DNA from: Bacteroidota bacterium
GTDB taxonomy: Bacteria; Bacteroidota; Bacteroidia; UKL13-3
DNA: 64,000 nt
Assembly (NCBI GenBank): GCA_947460345.1
Contig: CANHGM010000003.1
Coordinates: 62,001 to 126,000 of the forward strand
Direction: 5' to 3'
This document shows positions 27,096 through 35,980 of the stretch, piece after piece; position 1 is the first letter of the stretch; each line of letters starts with the position of its first letter. Under the pieces are notes generated by a model. That model saw only the letters and a program-made list of their open reading frames with translations, was not told the origin of the DNA and made no database searches. The position numbers and the translations under genes were made by a program.

Positions 27096-29600
27096 CTAAA
27101 ACTGCCACCTATTCCTCACTGGGTCAAAATATTCAATTGAAAACTTAAATCCCCGGCCTACAAAATCGCCATTCGTAACTCCATATGCTGAATATACACC
27201 CAACCTAAACGATCGGCCTAATACCTTGATGGCTTTCTCTAGCCCTATAAAAACCTCAGCATGTGTTTTCTTCACTTCAGGTGCATATAAAAAAGCAGCC
27301 CCAGCCACTTCATTCAATTTTAATTTCTTAAACAATGGAATCTTATTGGTGAAATATCCATTAAATCTATGGTAATAATGCCCCTCTAAAAACAAGTTAA
27401 AAGTAGGGAATGATGAATCGAGGAGTTGATAGGTTTGCAACGGATTGGTAAACAAATATGGGTCGCCTTTTCTGTGGTATTTATAGTCTATCAAATACAC
27501 TTTGCTCGTATTTAAAAAAGTTCCAGTTTTGATGTTGTACTCCGCATTGCCAAGCAATTTCATACTAAACTTTTGCCTGATTTGAAACTCTACATAATCA
27601 AAATTGACGATGCTATTCACTATATCTGGAATGCCTTTTCTATACCTGATTTGAAACATCGGCCACCTACTTCCTAATATGATTTTTTCTTTAGGCTCTC
27701 TCAAATATAATTGATGGGGCGTATATCTTAATCTAACTTCTCCTGTGAATGCATTATATGTATTAAAATCTACTGGTTTTCCTTTCACGCCATATAAAGT
27801 ATCAAAAGCTGTTTGAAACCCGTATTTAACCACACTTTGTCTGGTAGAGAGTTGCATATACCCTGATAAATATAACCCATTTACCAACTCAATGGTATTA
27901 TCAATATTGATAAATTTATGCTCATAAAAATTGGTCGATTTAAACACATTTAAATAGGCATCATAAGGAAAAATCAAATCAAACTGGCTTCCTACATTCA
28001 CACTCAGTTCCCCTCGTTTGATGGGGTTATATACCCAATCAAATCCTAGACTTCCCTTCACATCTTTATATTTAAAACCATAGCTTAAATTAGGACTGGT
28101 AGAAATCACTCTTCGGTTTTTAAACTTCTTGTAATAGTTAAAATTCAATACCACTCTAGGTCCACCCAATACTACGCCATTAAAAAAACTATTCAAAAAC
28201 ATCTCAGCTACCGACTGAAAACTATAATATTCTTGTTTCTTTCTGTTTACATGCGACTGCCCCCACCACATCACATTCCAAAAAGTGACTCTATTGGTAA
28301 CTGAGTCGATACTGTCTAAATATTCTTTTCGCTCGTGTGCCATTTTTATACTATCACTATAATTCATGGCTTGAATTTCTTTTACATTTAATGGAACTGC
28401 CCTAACACTGTCCCACCAAGTATTTGTCTTGTCGTAAGCATCATCTTTAGCACTCATCAATTCATCTCCAAAAAACTTTTTAGGAAATTCAGGGTTTATT
28501 TTAAAATCACTTTGTATACATATAGTTCTGCCTTCTGTGGTTTTTTTGCCCACCTTTCTGGTATATATATATTCTTGTTTGGGCAATAACATCAAACTAT
28601 CATTATATAATATATAGTCTTGTTTTATTTGCATAGAATGAAACTCATTCAACTTGCTTCCTTCTATTGATAAATTTATCCTATATATACTCCATAAACT
28701 ATCAACTATATATATATCACCACTAAAAAGTGCATTGCCCATTGCCCTAGGTGTGACTTTGATTTTATAGATACCTAATCCATTTTCATAATAAAATCCT
28801 TTCAAATCAAATTTGTATGAAAGGGTTGCCAACGGACTCAGAGGCGATAGAAACGTATTCTCGCTAAGCCCTCTGTTTTGTATGGTAGATTTATAAAAAT
28901 TAAACTCTGCTTCTGTAGTGGTCAGGTAAAACAGGTTTTGTTTTTGACCGACAATCTTTCCCGCTTCCTTTATCTCTTTTATTTTATTGGGAAACTGCCA
29001 ATACCGTATATATTGAAATTCGGCAATATTGATATCTGGCCTAGTGGTATCAGGTAACAATGCCCTAATAGAGTCTTCAAAACTAGTAGCCTTTTTCTTC
29101 TTTTTATTGGTTTCGTCGCTGGCTCTTATATATATCTTGCTTTCTAAACTTTGTATCTGTTTAAGCCAATATTCACGTTTCTGAATGGCATTCTTCATTA
29201 TCTCCATTCCTCTGTCTTTTTTATTAGATTTTACATTCACATTGGCAAGCTCCTTAGATTCGGGTATCAGTACAATTTTTCTAAACACATCTTGGTGCAA
29301 GGCCAAGTTCATTTGAGTTTGCTTAAATCCTAAATAATTAAAAACAATGGTATATAACCCTTCTTGCAATCTTAATTTAAACTCGCCTTTGGCATTGCTT
29401 CTAGTTACTTCTTCTTCCATACGGGCACTCACCTGCACGCCTTGTAATGGCATACCTAAAGAATCTGAAACAATTCCTCTAAGTGTATAATAATTTTGAG
29501 CTGAAATATGTGAGGTTACCATCAAAAAAAACAATATATATACTACCCGTTTTACCGAATGATATTTATATATATTGATTTTCTCTGTTTTTAAAAACAT
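27096..29600 (-). CDS. DUF5686 outer-membrane protein with carboxypeptidase-regulatory-like domain
   Basis: An 834-residue protein. A signal-anchor-like N-terminus (hydrophobic stretch VVYILFFLMVTSHISAQ) is followed by a carboxypeptidase D regulatory-like domain at about 37-115. That domain reads YYTLRGIVSDSLGMPLQGVQ and includes GLYTIVFNYLGF, as in TonB-dependent receptor plug regions. The remainder is the DUF5686 region. It has a Lys-rich linker (NKKKKKATSF) and then many amphipathic strands ending GRGFKFSIEYFDPVRNRWQF with a terminal Phe, so it is probably an outer-membrane barrel. The family is common in Bacteroidetes; its function is not established. It lies downstream of alaS on the same strand with a 60-base gap. 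Confidence 0.85.
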   Translation of the reverse strand: MFLKTEKINIYKYHSVKRVVYILFFLMVTSHISAQNYYTLRGIVSDSLGMPLQGVQVSARMEEEVTRSNAKGEFKLRLQEGLYTIVFNYLGFKQTQMNLALHQDVFRKIVLIPESKELANVNVKSNKKDRGMEIMKNAIQKREYWLKQIQSLESKIYIRASDETNKKKKKATSFEDSIRALLPDTTRPDINIAEFQYIRYWQFPNKIKEIKEAGKIVGQKQNLFYLTTTEAEFNFYKSTIQNRGLSENTFLSPLSPLATLSYKFDLKGFYYENGLGIYKIKVTPRAMGNALFSGDIYIVDSLWSIYRINLSIEGSKLNEFHSMQIKQDYILYNDSLMLLPKQEYIYTRKVGKKTTEGRTICIQSDFKINPEFPKKFFGDELMSAKDDAYDKTNTWWDSVRAVPLNVKEIQAMNYSDSIKMAHERKEYLDSIDSVTNRVTFWNVMWWGQSHVNRKKQEYYSFQSVAEMFLNSFFNGVVLGGPRVVLNFNYYKKFKNRRVISTSPNLSYGFKYKDVKGSLGFDWVYNPIKRGELSVNVGSQFDLIFPYDAYLNVFKSTNFYEHKFINIDNTIELVNGLYLSGYMQLSTRQSVVKYGFQTAFDTLYGVKGKPVDFNTYNAFTGEVRLRYTPHQLYLREPKEKIILGSRWPMFQIRYRKGIPDIVNSIVNFDYVEFQIRQKFSMKLLGNAEYNIKTGTFLNTSKVYLIDYKYHRKGDPYLFTNPLQTYQLLDSSFPTFNLFLEGHYYHRFNGYFTNKIPLFKKLKLNEVAGAAFLYAPEVKKTHAEVFIGLEKAIKVLGRSFRLGVYSAYGVTNGDFVGRGFKFSIEYFDPVRNRWQF

Positions 29601-29660
29601 ATGTTACCTTAACGATAAAATATTTTTTTTATTACATCACTCCTCTCAAGCATAAATAGT

Positions 29661-32261
29661 TTATATAAACGAACTTGCTTTTTGTATAGCTGCCTGCAAA
29701 CCTTCAGCATTATTACCGCCAGCTGTTGCATAGAATGGTTGACCGCCGCCACCACCTTGCATCAATTTGGCTGCTTCTTTAATGATATTACCCGCATGCA
29801 AATTATTCTTTTTTACCAATTCTTCTGTAATGATGATACTTAACAATGGCTTTTGATTGATGACCACACCCAATACACAAAACAAATTAGGAATTTCATT
29901 TTTCAACTGAAATGATAGGTTCTTTAACTGGTCTGCTGATGATATATCAACTTGCTCAGCTAATATATGTACCCCATTTTTCTCTGTTACTTTATTTTTT
30001 AATTCTTGTTTGATGACAGCCGTTTTTTCTGCTTCAAGTACTTCAAGTTTTTTCAACAACTCCGTTCTTTCATCCACTACTTGTTGCAAACTTTTTAAAA
30101 TATCTTGCGATTTTAGGATTTCTTTTACTTGTGTAAACGTTTGCTCGTATTCATTTACCAAGCTTTCAACTTTATCAGCTGTGATGGCTTCTATCCTTCT
30201 AACACCTGCTGCTACTGCACTTTCAGAAGTGATTTTCATCAAACCAATACTCCCAGTTGCTTTTACATGTGTACCTCCGCACAATTCGCGTGAGTAGTTT
30301 TCGTCAAAGGTAATCACCCTTACCGAGTCGCCATATTTTTCACCAAACAAAGCCATAGCTCCCATATTTTTAGCTTCACTTATTGGCACATTTCTGCGTT
30401 CGTCTAATGATATATTTTCTCTGATTTTCTGATTCACTATATGTTCTACTTCTGCAATCTCTTCATCGGTCATGGCTTTGAAGTGTGAGAAGTCGAAACG
30501 CAGATATTCGCTGTTTACCAACGAACCTTTTTGCTCTACATGTGTGCCCAACACCTTACGCAATGCTGCATGCAGCAAGTGTGTAGCCGAGTGGTTGTTC
30601 TCCGTTAGTCTTCGTTTTTTCACATCCACTTTGGCTGTAAAAACCGTCTCAGGGTTCTCAGGCAAGCGGTCGCACAGGTGTATAATAAGGTTGTTTTCTT
30701 TTTGTGTATCGGTGATGATGACTTTCTCGTTGATGCTTTCAATGGTTCCGGTATCGCCAACCTGACCGCCACTTTCAGCATAGAAAGGCGTTTGGTCGAA
30801 TACCAATTGAAATTGCTCTTTGTTTTTGTTTTTAACTTTGCGGTAGCGATTGATATGCACTTGCTCTAAAGCTACTTCATCATAGCCTAAGAACTTAGTA
30901 GGTGCTTCTTCTTCTCTCACCATAACCCAATCATCGGTAACCATCGAGGTAGCTTTTCGACTGCGTTCTTTTTGTTGTTGAAGTAGGGCTTCGAAACCGG
31001 CTTCGTCAACTGTGAATCCTTTTTCAGATGCAATTAGTTTTGTTAAATCGATAGGAAAACCAAAAGTGTCATATAATTCAAATACGAATTCACTATGTAA
31101 AGAACTGACAGTTTCTAATTTTTGTAATCCGTTTGCTAATGTTCTTAAAAACGCTGCTTCCTCCTCCTTTATTACATTCTCTAAAAACGCTGTCTTTTGC
31201 TTCACTTCAGGGAAGATATCTTTAAAAGATTCACCCATGATAGGCAACAACTTATATAAGAAAGGTTCTTTTACGTTTAAGAAAGAATAATAATACCTTA
31301 CTGCTCTTCTCAAAATTCTACGTATCACATAACCAGCTCCATTATTACTTGGCATTTGCCCATCAATAATAGCAAAAGCAATGGTACGAATGTGGTCAGA
31401 AAGTACACGCATCGCAATATCCGTTTTGGCATCTGAGTTCAAATATTTGATACCTGTTTCATTCTCCATAAACTGTATATATGGCAAAAATACATCTGTA
31501 TCATAATTGCTAATCTTGCCCTCTATAGCCCTTACCAAACGCTCGAAGCCCATGCCTGTGTCAACGTGTTGTGCAGGAAGCTTTTCTAAACTGCTATCAG
31601 CTTTGCGGTTAAACTCCATAAACACATTGTTCCAAATCTCAATCACTTGAGGATGGTCGTTGTTGACTAAACTAGCACCGCTTATATCCTTACGTTCGTT
31701 ATCAGGTCTTAAGTCTATATGTATTTCGCTACAAGGCCCGCACGGACCAGTATCGCCCATCTCCCAAAAATTATCTTTCTTGTTTCCGGGTAAAATTCTT
31801 TTCTCAGGTATCCATTTTTTCCATTCGTCATATGCTTCTTGGTCCATGGCCAAACCTTCTTTTTCATCCCCTTCAAAATAGGTCACATATAAACGGTCTT
31901 TGTCCAACTTATATACTTCGGTTAATAATTCCCAAGCCCACTCAATGGCTTCTTTTTTAAAGTAATCGCCAAAGCTCCAATTGCCAAGCATTTCGAACAT
32001 GGTGTGGTGATAGGTATCAACGCCCACTTCTTCTAGGTCGTTGTGTTTTCCACTCACACGCAGGCATTTTTGTGTATCAACCACCCTCTTATATTTAGGT
32101 GTTTCGTTGCCTAAAAACCAATCTTTAAATTGGTTCATCCCTGCGTTGGTAAACATAAGGGTTGGGTCGTTTTTAACTACTATAGGGGCAGAAGGCAAAA
32201 TGGTATGGCCTTTACTTTCAAAGAAATCTAAGAATTGTTTGCGTATATCGTTTGACGTCAC
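29661..32261 (-). CDS. alaS: Alanyl-tRNA synthetase
   Basis: An 866-residue class II synthetase that charges tRNA-Ala and edits mischarged Ser/Gly. Class II motif 1 region: FFESKGHTILPSAPIV, and then DPTLMFTNAGMNQFKDWFLG. The editing-domain zinc motifs are HSATHLLHAAL and CGGTHVKATG. The C-terminal C-Ala domain ends with MQGGGGGQPFYATAGG. The start is GTG at 32261 (followed by TSNDIRKQF), preceded on the minus strand by a promoter-like TATATTTG. All expected motifs are intact and the length is normal. Confidence 0.97.
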   Translation of the reverse strand: MTSNDIRKQFLDFFESKGHTILPSAPIVVKNDPTLMFTNAGMNQFKDWFLGNETPKYKRVVDTQKCLRVSGKHNDLEEVGVDTYHHTMFEMLGNWSFGDYFKKEAIEWAWELLTEVYKLDKDRLYVTYFEGDEKEGLAMDQEAYDEWKKWIPEKRILPGNKKDNFWEMGDTGPCGPCSEIHIDLRPDNERKDISGASLVNNDHPQVIEIWNNVFMEFNRKADSSLEKLPAQHVDTGMGFERLVRAIEGKISNYDTDVFLPYIQFMENETGIKYLNSDAKTDIAMRVLSDHIRTIAFAIIDGQMPSNNGAGYVIRRILRRAVRYYYSFLNVKEPFLYKLLPIMGESFKDIFPEVKQKTAFLENVIKEEEAAFLRTLANGLQKLETVSSLHSEFVFELYDTFGFPIDLTKLIASEKGFTVDEAGFEALLQQQKERSRKATSMVTDDWVMVREEEAPTKFLGYDEVALEQVHINRYRKVKNKNKEQFQLVFDQTPFYAESGGQVGDTGTIESINEKVIITDTQKENNLIIHLCDRLPENPETVFTAKVDVKKRRLTENNHSATHLLHAALRKVLGTHVEQKGSLVNSEYLRFDFSHFKAMTDEEIAEVEHIVNQKIRENISLDERRNVPISEAKNMGAMALFGEKYGDSVRVITFDENYSRELCGGTHVKATGSIGLMKITSESAVAAGVRRIEAITADKVESLVNEYEQTFTQVKEILKSQDILKSLQQVVDERTELLKKLEVLEAEKTAVIKQELKNKVTEKNGVHILAEQVDISSADQLKNLSFQLKNEIPNLFCVLGVVINQKPLLSIIITEELVKKNNLHAGNIIKEAAKLMQGGGGGQPFYATAGGNNAEGLQAAIQKASSFI

Positions 32262-32333
32262 TGTTTATATTTTTTTGCTAGCTATTTTTAATAAAGAGTG
32301 CAAATTTCGTTTGTAAGGCCTTATTAAAAAAAA

Positions 32334-32366
32334 CAAATATATAATTAAAATGTTGGTAACTAGCAA
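32334..32366 (-). promoter_or_regulatory. Probable alaS promoter
   Basis: On the minus strand TTG (complement of 32364-32366) is followed by a 22-bp spacer and TATATTTG (complement of 32334-32341), within the usual TTG / TAnnTTTG spacing. The leader would be about 65 bases. Confidence 0.55.
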
Positions 32367-32371
32367 AAGCT

Positions 32372-32379
32372 TATATTTG
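32372..32379 (+). promoter_or_regulatory. -7 box of the paaD-like gene
   Basis: TATATTTG lies only five bases before the ATG at 32385, with TTG at 32353-32355 (16-bp spacer). If used, the transcript would begin at or next to the start codon. Confidence 0.5.
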
Positions 32380-32384
32380 CTCAA

Positions 32385-32873
32385 ATGAATTTGGTAACTT
32401 CAGAAACAGTCAGAGAATTATTATGCACCGTAATGGATCCAGAAATCCCTACCATATCTTTAGTAGATTTGGGGATTGTGACAGACATTGTAGTGACCAA
32501 TCAATTGATTGAAGTAACCCTCACCCCTACTTTTTCAGGTTGCCCTGCCTTGCGAGTGATGGAAGAATTAGTGGCACAAAAACTTTCAGAATTACCAAAA
32601 TATACTATTAAAGTTAAAACCAATTTTGACAAACCATGGAACAGCGATTTGATTTCTGACCATGGCAGAGAAATGTTGTTAAAACACGGATTGGCCCCAC
32701 CACCTAAACATCATGGCTATTTAGAATTAGATGTATTGAGCGATATAGCTTGCCCCTATTGTGGAAGCAGAAATACAGATATAAAATCACCTTTCGGACC
32801 CACATTGTGTAGGTCTTTACATTATTGTAAAAATTGTTTGCAAGCTTTCGAACAATTTAAACCTATCATGTAA
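32385..32873 (+). CDS. paaD: PaaD-like DUF59/MIP18 protein with zinc ribbon
   Basis: A 162-residue protein. An N-terminal MIP18/DUF59 domain reads LCTVMDPEIPTISLVDLGIV, and its SGCPAL contains the conserved Cys. A C-terminal zinc-ribbon-like motif follows: CPYCGSRNTD, then CRSLHYCKNC. This layout is that of PaaD, which is thought to mature or support the phenylacetyl-CoA epoxidase, probably through Fe-S or di-iron cofactor assembly. None of paaA, B, C or E is in the window, so the gene is isolated from its usual operon here. It could alternatively act as a general Fe-S assembly factor. Confidence 0.83.
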   Translation: MNLVTSETVRELLCTVMDPEIPTISLVDLGIVTDIVVTNQLIEVTLTPTFSGCPALRVMEELVAQKLSELPKYTIKVKTNFDKPWNSDLISDHGREMLLKHGLAPPPKHHGYLELDVLSDIACPYCGSRNTDIKSPFGPTLCRSLHYCKNCLQAFEQFKPIM

Positions 32874-32945
32874 ATTTAAAATATTGTTTAATAGATACTT
32901 AACTAAAAGGTATTTTCATAATAGTCTATTAATCAAAAAAATATT

Positions 32946-32975
32946 TTGTGTACAAGTGAAGTACTATTACTTTTG
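32946..32975 (+). promoter_or_regulatory. rpsA promoter
   Basis: TTG (32946-32948), a 19-bp spacer and TACTTTTG (32968-32975) followed by CA: a full match to the Bacteroidetes TTG / TAnnTTTG promoter. The leader before the rpsA start is about 25 bases. Confidence 0.75.
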
Positions 32976-32986
32976 CACCCCCTAAG

Positions 32987-32993
32987 AAAGGAG
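32987..32993 (+). promoter_or_regulatory. Shine-Dalgarno-like AAAGGAG before rpsA
   Basis: AAAGGAG lies 11 bases before the rpsA ATG. The other gene starts I checked in this window have A-rich leaders with no such sequence, as is normal in this phylum, so this one stands out. Confidence 0.65.
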
Positions 32994-33004
32994 AACCATA
33001 ATTA

Positions 33005-34819
33005 ATGACAGAAACAACAACAACAACACAAGCAACTCCAGATTTTGATTGGAGTATGGATCATGCCGGTTTTGGCAATTACAACAACTCAGAACGTGAA
33101 CGTTTAGAAGCACTTTATGAAAAGACTTTAAATGTTATTACTGAGAAACAATTAATCAAAGGTTCTGTAGTATCTATTACAGACAAAGAAGTGGTTTTAA
33201 ACATCGGTTTTAAATCAGACGGATTAATTGCATTATCTGAATTTAGAGATTTACCAGGATTAAAAATTGGTGATGAAGTAGAAGTTTTCGTTGAATCAAC
33301 TGAAGATGCTACGGGTCAATTATTACTTTCTCGCAAAAAAGCGATGAATGAAAGAGCTTGGGAAAATATTGTTAAAGTTCACGAGAATGATGAAATAGTT
33401 GAAGGACTTGTTAAAACACGTACCAAAGGCGGATTGGTTGTTGAGGTATTAGGTTTAGATGCATTCTTACCTGGCTCACAAATAGACATTAAACCTATCA
33501 GAGACTACGATATATATGTAAACAGAACTATGCAATTTAAAGTGGTGAAATTAAATCATCAATTTAAAAATGTAGTAGTATCACATAAAGTTTTAATTGA
33601 AGATGATATCGAAGCTCAAAAGAGCGATATCTTAAAGAAATTAGAAAAAGGTCAAGTATTAGAAGGTGTAGTGAAAAATATGACTTCTTTCGGTGTATTC
33701 ATCGATTTAGGAGGATTAGATGGCTTACTTCATATCACTGATATTTCATGGGGTAGAATTAACCACCCAGAAGAAGTATTGCACTTAGATCAAAAAATAA
33801 ATGTTGCCGTGTTAGATTACGATCCTGAAAAGAACCGTATCTCTCTTGGTTTAAAACAATTAACTCCTCACCCTTGGGATAATTTAGCTGCTAACTTAGA
33901 AGTTGGTAACAAAATCAAAGGCAAAATTGTAACAGTTGCTGACTATGGTGCATTTGTAGAAATAGCTCCAGGAGTAGAAGGATTGATACACGTTTCTGAA
34001 TTGTCATGGAGCAGCCATTTACGTAACCCTCAAGATTTCTTGAAAGTGGGTGAAGAAATTGAAGCTGTTATCTTATCAATTGACAAAGAAGAGCGTAAAA
34101 TGAGCTTAGGTGTTAAACAATTAACTTCAGACCCTTGGGGTAATATTGCTGACAGATACCCAGTAGGTTCTAAACATAAAGGTATTGTTAGAAACATGAC
34201 TAGCTACGGATTGTTCGTAGAACTTGAGCCAGGTGTTGACGGATTACTTCACGTATCTGACTTATCTTGGACTAAGAAAATCAAACATCCAAATGAGTTT
34301 GTGAAGAAAGACCAAGAATTAGATGTTATCGTACTTGAATTAGACGTTGAAAACCGTCGTTTGAGTTTAGGTCACAGACAATTAGAAGAAAACCCTTGGG
34401 ATACTTTCGAAACTGTATTCCCTGTTGGATCAGAGCACGAAGCTACCGTTCTTAAAATACAAGACAAAGCAGCTACATTAGCTTTACAATATGGTGTTGA
34501 AGGTTATGCTAACTTAAAACAATTACAAAAAGAAGACAAGTCTACTGCTAAAGAAGACGAAGTAATCAACGTAAAAGTGATTGAGTTTAACAAAGAAAAC
34601 AAGCGTATTGTAGTTTCTCATACAGCTCTTTGGAAAGAAGAGGAAATGAAGAAGGCTGATGAAGCAGAGAAAAAATCAGTGAAAGATGCTGAGAAAACTG
34701 TGAAAAACGTGAAGAAAATAAACGAGAAAAACAGCGAACGCAGCACAATGGCAGACTTAGAAGGTCTTAGCGAATTAAAAGCTAAGATGGAAGCTGCTAA
34801 AGATGATAAAGCAGAGTAA
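33005..34819 (+). CDS. rpsA: 30S ribosomal protein S1
   Basis: A 604-residue protein of the small ribosomal subunit that binds mRNA and aids initiation. Six S1 OB-fold repeats can be read, opening at KGSVVSITDKEVVLNIG, EGLVKTRTKGGLVVEV, EGVVKNMTSFGVFIDLG, KGKIVTVADYGAFVEI, KGIVRNMTSYGLFVEL and EATVLKIQDKAATLAL. A Lys/Glu-rich tail (about 540-604) follows. Repeats 3-5 are the most canonical (mRNA-binding in E. coli). The gene has its own consensus promoter and an unusual AAAGGAG motif before the start, and it ends in an intrinsic terminator. Confidence 0.96.
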   Translation: MTETTTTTQATPDFDWSMDHAGFGNYNNSERERLEALYEKTLNVITEKQLIKGSVVSITDKEVVLNIGFKSDGLIALSEFRDLPGLKIGDEVEVFVESTEDATGQLLLSRKKAMNERAWENIVKVHENDEIVEGLVKTRTKGGLVVEVLGLDAFLPGSQIDIKPIRDYDIYVNRTMQFKVVKLNHQFKNVVVSHKVLIEDDIEAQKSDILKKLEKGQVLEGVVKNMTSFGVFIDLGGLDGLLHITDISWGRINHPEEVLHLDQKINVAVLDYDPEKNRISLGLKQLTPHPWDNLAANLEVGNKIKGKIVTVADYGAFVEIAPGVEGLIHVSELSWSSHLRNPQDFLKVGEEIEAVILSIDKEERKMSLGVKQLTSDPWGNIADRYPVGSKHKGIVRNMTSYGLFVELEPGVDGLLHVSDLSWTKKIKHPNEFVKKDQELDVIVLELDVENRRLSLGHRQLEENPWDTFETVFPVGSEHEATVLKIQDKAATLALQYGVEGYANLKQLQKEDKSTAKEDEVINVKVIEFNKENKRIVVSHTALWKEEEMKKADEAEKKSVKDAEKTVKNVKKINEKNSERSTMADLEGLSELKAKMEAAKDDKAE

Positions 34820-34840
34820 TCTGAAACACATTCAAATTCA

Positions 34841-34874
34841 AAAATCCCACTTAGTTTTAAGTGGGATTTTTTTT
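34841..34874 (+). terminator. Intrinsic terminator of rpsA
   Basis: A 13-bp perfect stem, AAAATCCCACTTA (34841-34853) with TAAGTGGGATTTT (34858-34870), has a GTTT loop and continues into T residues. It begins 21 bases after the rpsA stop. Confidence 0.92.
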
Positions 34875-35189
34875 GCTTTAATGTTTTGTTTATTGATTCT
34901 TTTCTTACTTGTTCCCCGCTCCATTCGTCTTCGAGGAGCGAAAAGTTACAAAGAGATGCTGAAACAAGTTCAGCATAACGCTTTTGATGGTGTATTTATG
35001 TTCGTATAATTCGTTACTGTTGATAGCTTCTATATGCTACTTTCTAACGTCACCATGGATTTATTTCAGGGTCTCGTGTTATTAGACTAGCCATATGATG
35101 GATAGCTCTCAATATATATTTGAAAATATAAAATTTTGCCGAGCTTATTATACCTAATTTTGAAAAAATATTTTTAGGACAATCACCCC
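34875..35189. other. Spacer with hairpin repeat, no gene seen
   Basis: No convincing gene. It contains the hairpin repeat at 34957-34975 and, just upstream, a weaker stem CGCTCC/GGAGCG (34917-34940). Near its end TAATTTTG (35155-35162), with TTG 16 bases upstream, could be the promoter of the small gene at 35190. Confidence 0.5.
34957..34975. repeat. Dispersed hairpin repeat, copy 1
   Basis: TGCTGAA-ACAAG-TTCAGCA, a 7-bp stem with a five-base loop. The surrounding 26 bases match the copy near 39720 at 23 positions. The two differing stem positions change together and keep pairing. Confidence 0.75.
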
Positions 35190-35525
35190 ATGAAAGAATC
35201 AAGCATTTATACGCAACTTTGGCAAAAGTACAGACCTGTAATTATTAGTAAAATGAAACTGGCTGTTGATGGTCCTCAAGAATACCAACTCTCTAAACAT
35301 GAGTTTGAAGTGATTAGTGAAAGAAAAAGCTCTGGCCATGCGTTTAATTTAGAAATAAACAAGGGCATGTTGGTGAATAAGATTAGTGGTACAGCTGTCG
35401 TAAGAGATTTATTTGAGGTGCTTAAAAGTTCTAATACTGCTACTGAAATGATGCAAGGCAATTATTTCAAGATAAATCTGACCAAAGATTATAGAATCAA
35501 AATTCAAATTATTCCTGCGGTTTAA
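35190..35525 (+). CDS. Small protein of unknown function
   Basis: A 111-residue protein I do not recognise. It has no signal peptide or membrane segment. The sequence is a plausible alpha/beta globular protein: a basic N-terminal third (LWQKYRPVIISKMKLA), the central stretch FNLEINKGMLVNKISGTAVVRDLFEVL and a C-terminal strand pair ending YRIKIQIIPAV. A promoter-like TAATTTTG sits 28 bases before the ATG. Its position in a gene-poor, repeat-bearing stretch suggests an accessory gene. Confidence 0.6.
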   Translation: MKESSIYTQLWQKYRPVIISKMKLAVDGPQEYQLSKHEFEVISERKSSGHAFNLEINKGMLVNKISGTAVVRDLFEVLKSSNTATEMMQGNYFKINLTKDYRIKIQIIPAV

Positions 35526-35594
35526 TTTTATAAAAGCCTTTTTGATCTGTTATACTTGGTAAATTACTGATACCAGCCTTTTCACTTATTTTTA

Positions 35595-35604
35595 GTTATA
35601 GGCT
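35595..35604. repeat. Left 10-bp inverted repeat of a small-ORF segment
   Basis: GTTATAGGCT, the exact reverse complement of AGCCTATAAC at 35981-35990. The GTT...AAC polarity recalls integron attC core ends, but the internal bases do not fit the attC consensus. Confidence 0.5.
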
Positions 35605-35623
35605 ACAAAAAAAGTAAATTGCA

Positions 35624-35884
35624 GTGAAAGCTAACTTTGAAATAAAATATGAAAATCATTTTAAACTTTATGTACTTCAAAAGGACCAAATAATTTTTGA
35701 AAGCGAATTAGTTAGAAATAAAATAGATTTTTATAACGACATAGAAAATCAGCCTAATATTGTTGGAGTAATTACATAATTTTTTCTGGATCGTGATAGT
35801 AAAGAAATTGACAAAATTATTATTGAAAATGAAATAATAGCAAGTACTGAAACAATCGCAAATGCTGATTATCGTGATGGATAA
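35624..35884 (+). pseudogene. Small ORF interrupted by an in-frame stop
   Basis: From GTG at 35624 the frame reads 51 codons of plausible coding sequence (for example YENHFKLYVLQKDQIIFESE), then meets TAA at 35777-35779. It continues in the same frame for 34 more plausible codons (IIIENEIIASTETIANADYRDG) to a stop at 35882-35884. A single nonsense change in a gene of about 86 codons would explain this. The end overlaps the start of the next small ORF by eight bases, an arrangement typical of functional gene pairs, so the ancestor was probably a real two-gene unit. I do not recognise the family. Confidence 0.45.
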
Positions 35885-35969
35885 AAAGGCAAATAAAATT
35901 TACTTAATAATTGCTGGAATTGTTATTGGAATATTGTTGTTGATTATATTTATTGATTCACTAAAATAG
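35877..35969 (+). CDS. Possible 30-residue single-span membrane protein
   Basis: ATG at 35877 opens a 30-codon ORF: a basic start (MDKKANK), one strongly hydrophobic span of about 18 residues (IYLIIAGIVIGILLLIIF) and a short tail IDSLK. It overlaps the end of the interrupted ORF by eight bases. The composition is that of a small transmembrane peptide. With no homologue known to me, it could also be the remnant of a longer gene. Confidence 0.4.
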   Translation: MDKKANKIYLIIAGIVIGILLLIIFIDSLK

Positions 35970-35980
35970 CGAAGATTTGC

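Noticed and set aside
34803-35009. A 68-codon plus-strand ORF overlapping the end of rpsA
   Set aside because: It reads through the rpsA terminator stem and the dispersed hairpin repeat (giving a KEMLKQVQHN-like string often produced by that repeat), so it is a by-product of the repeat.
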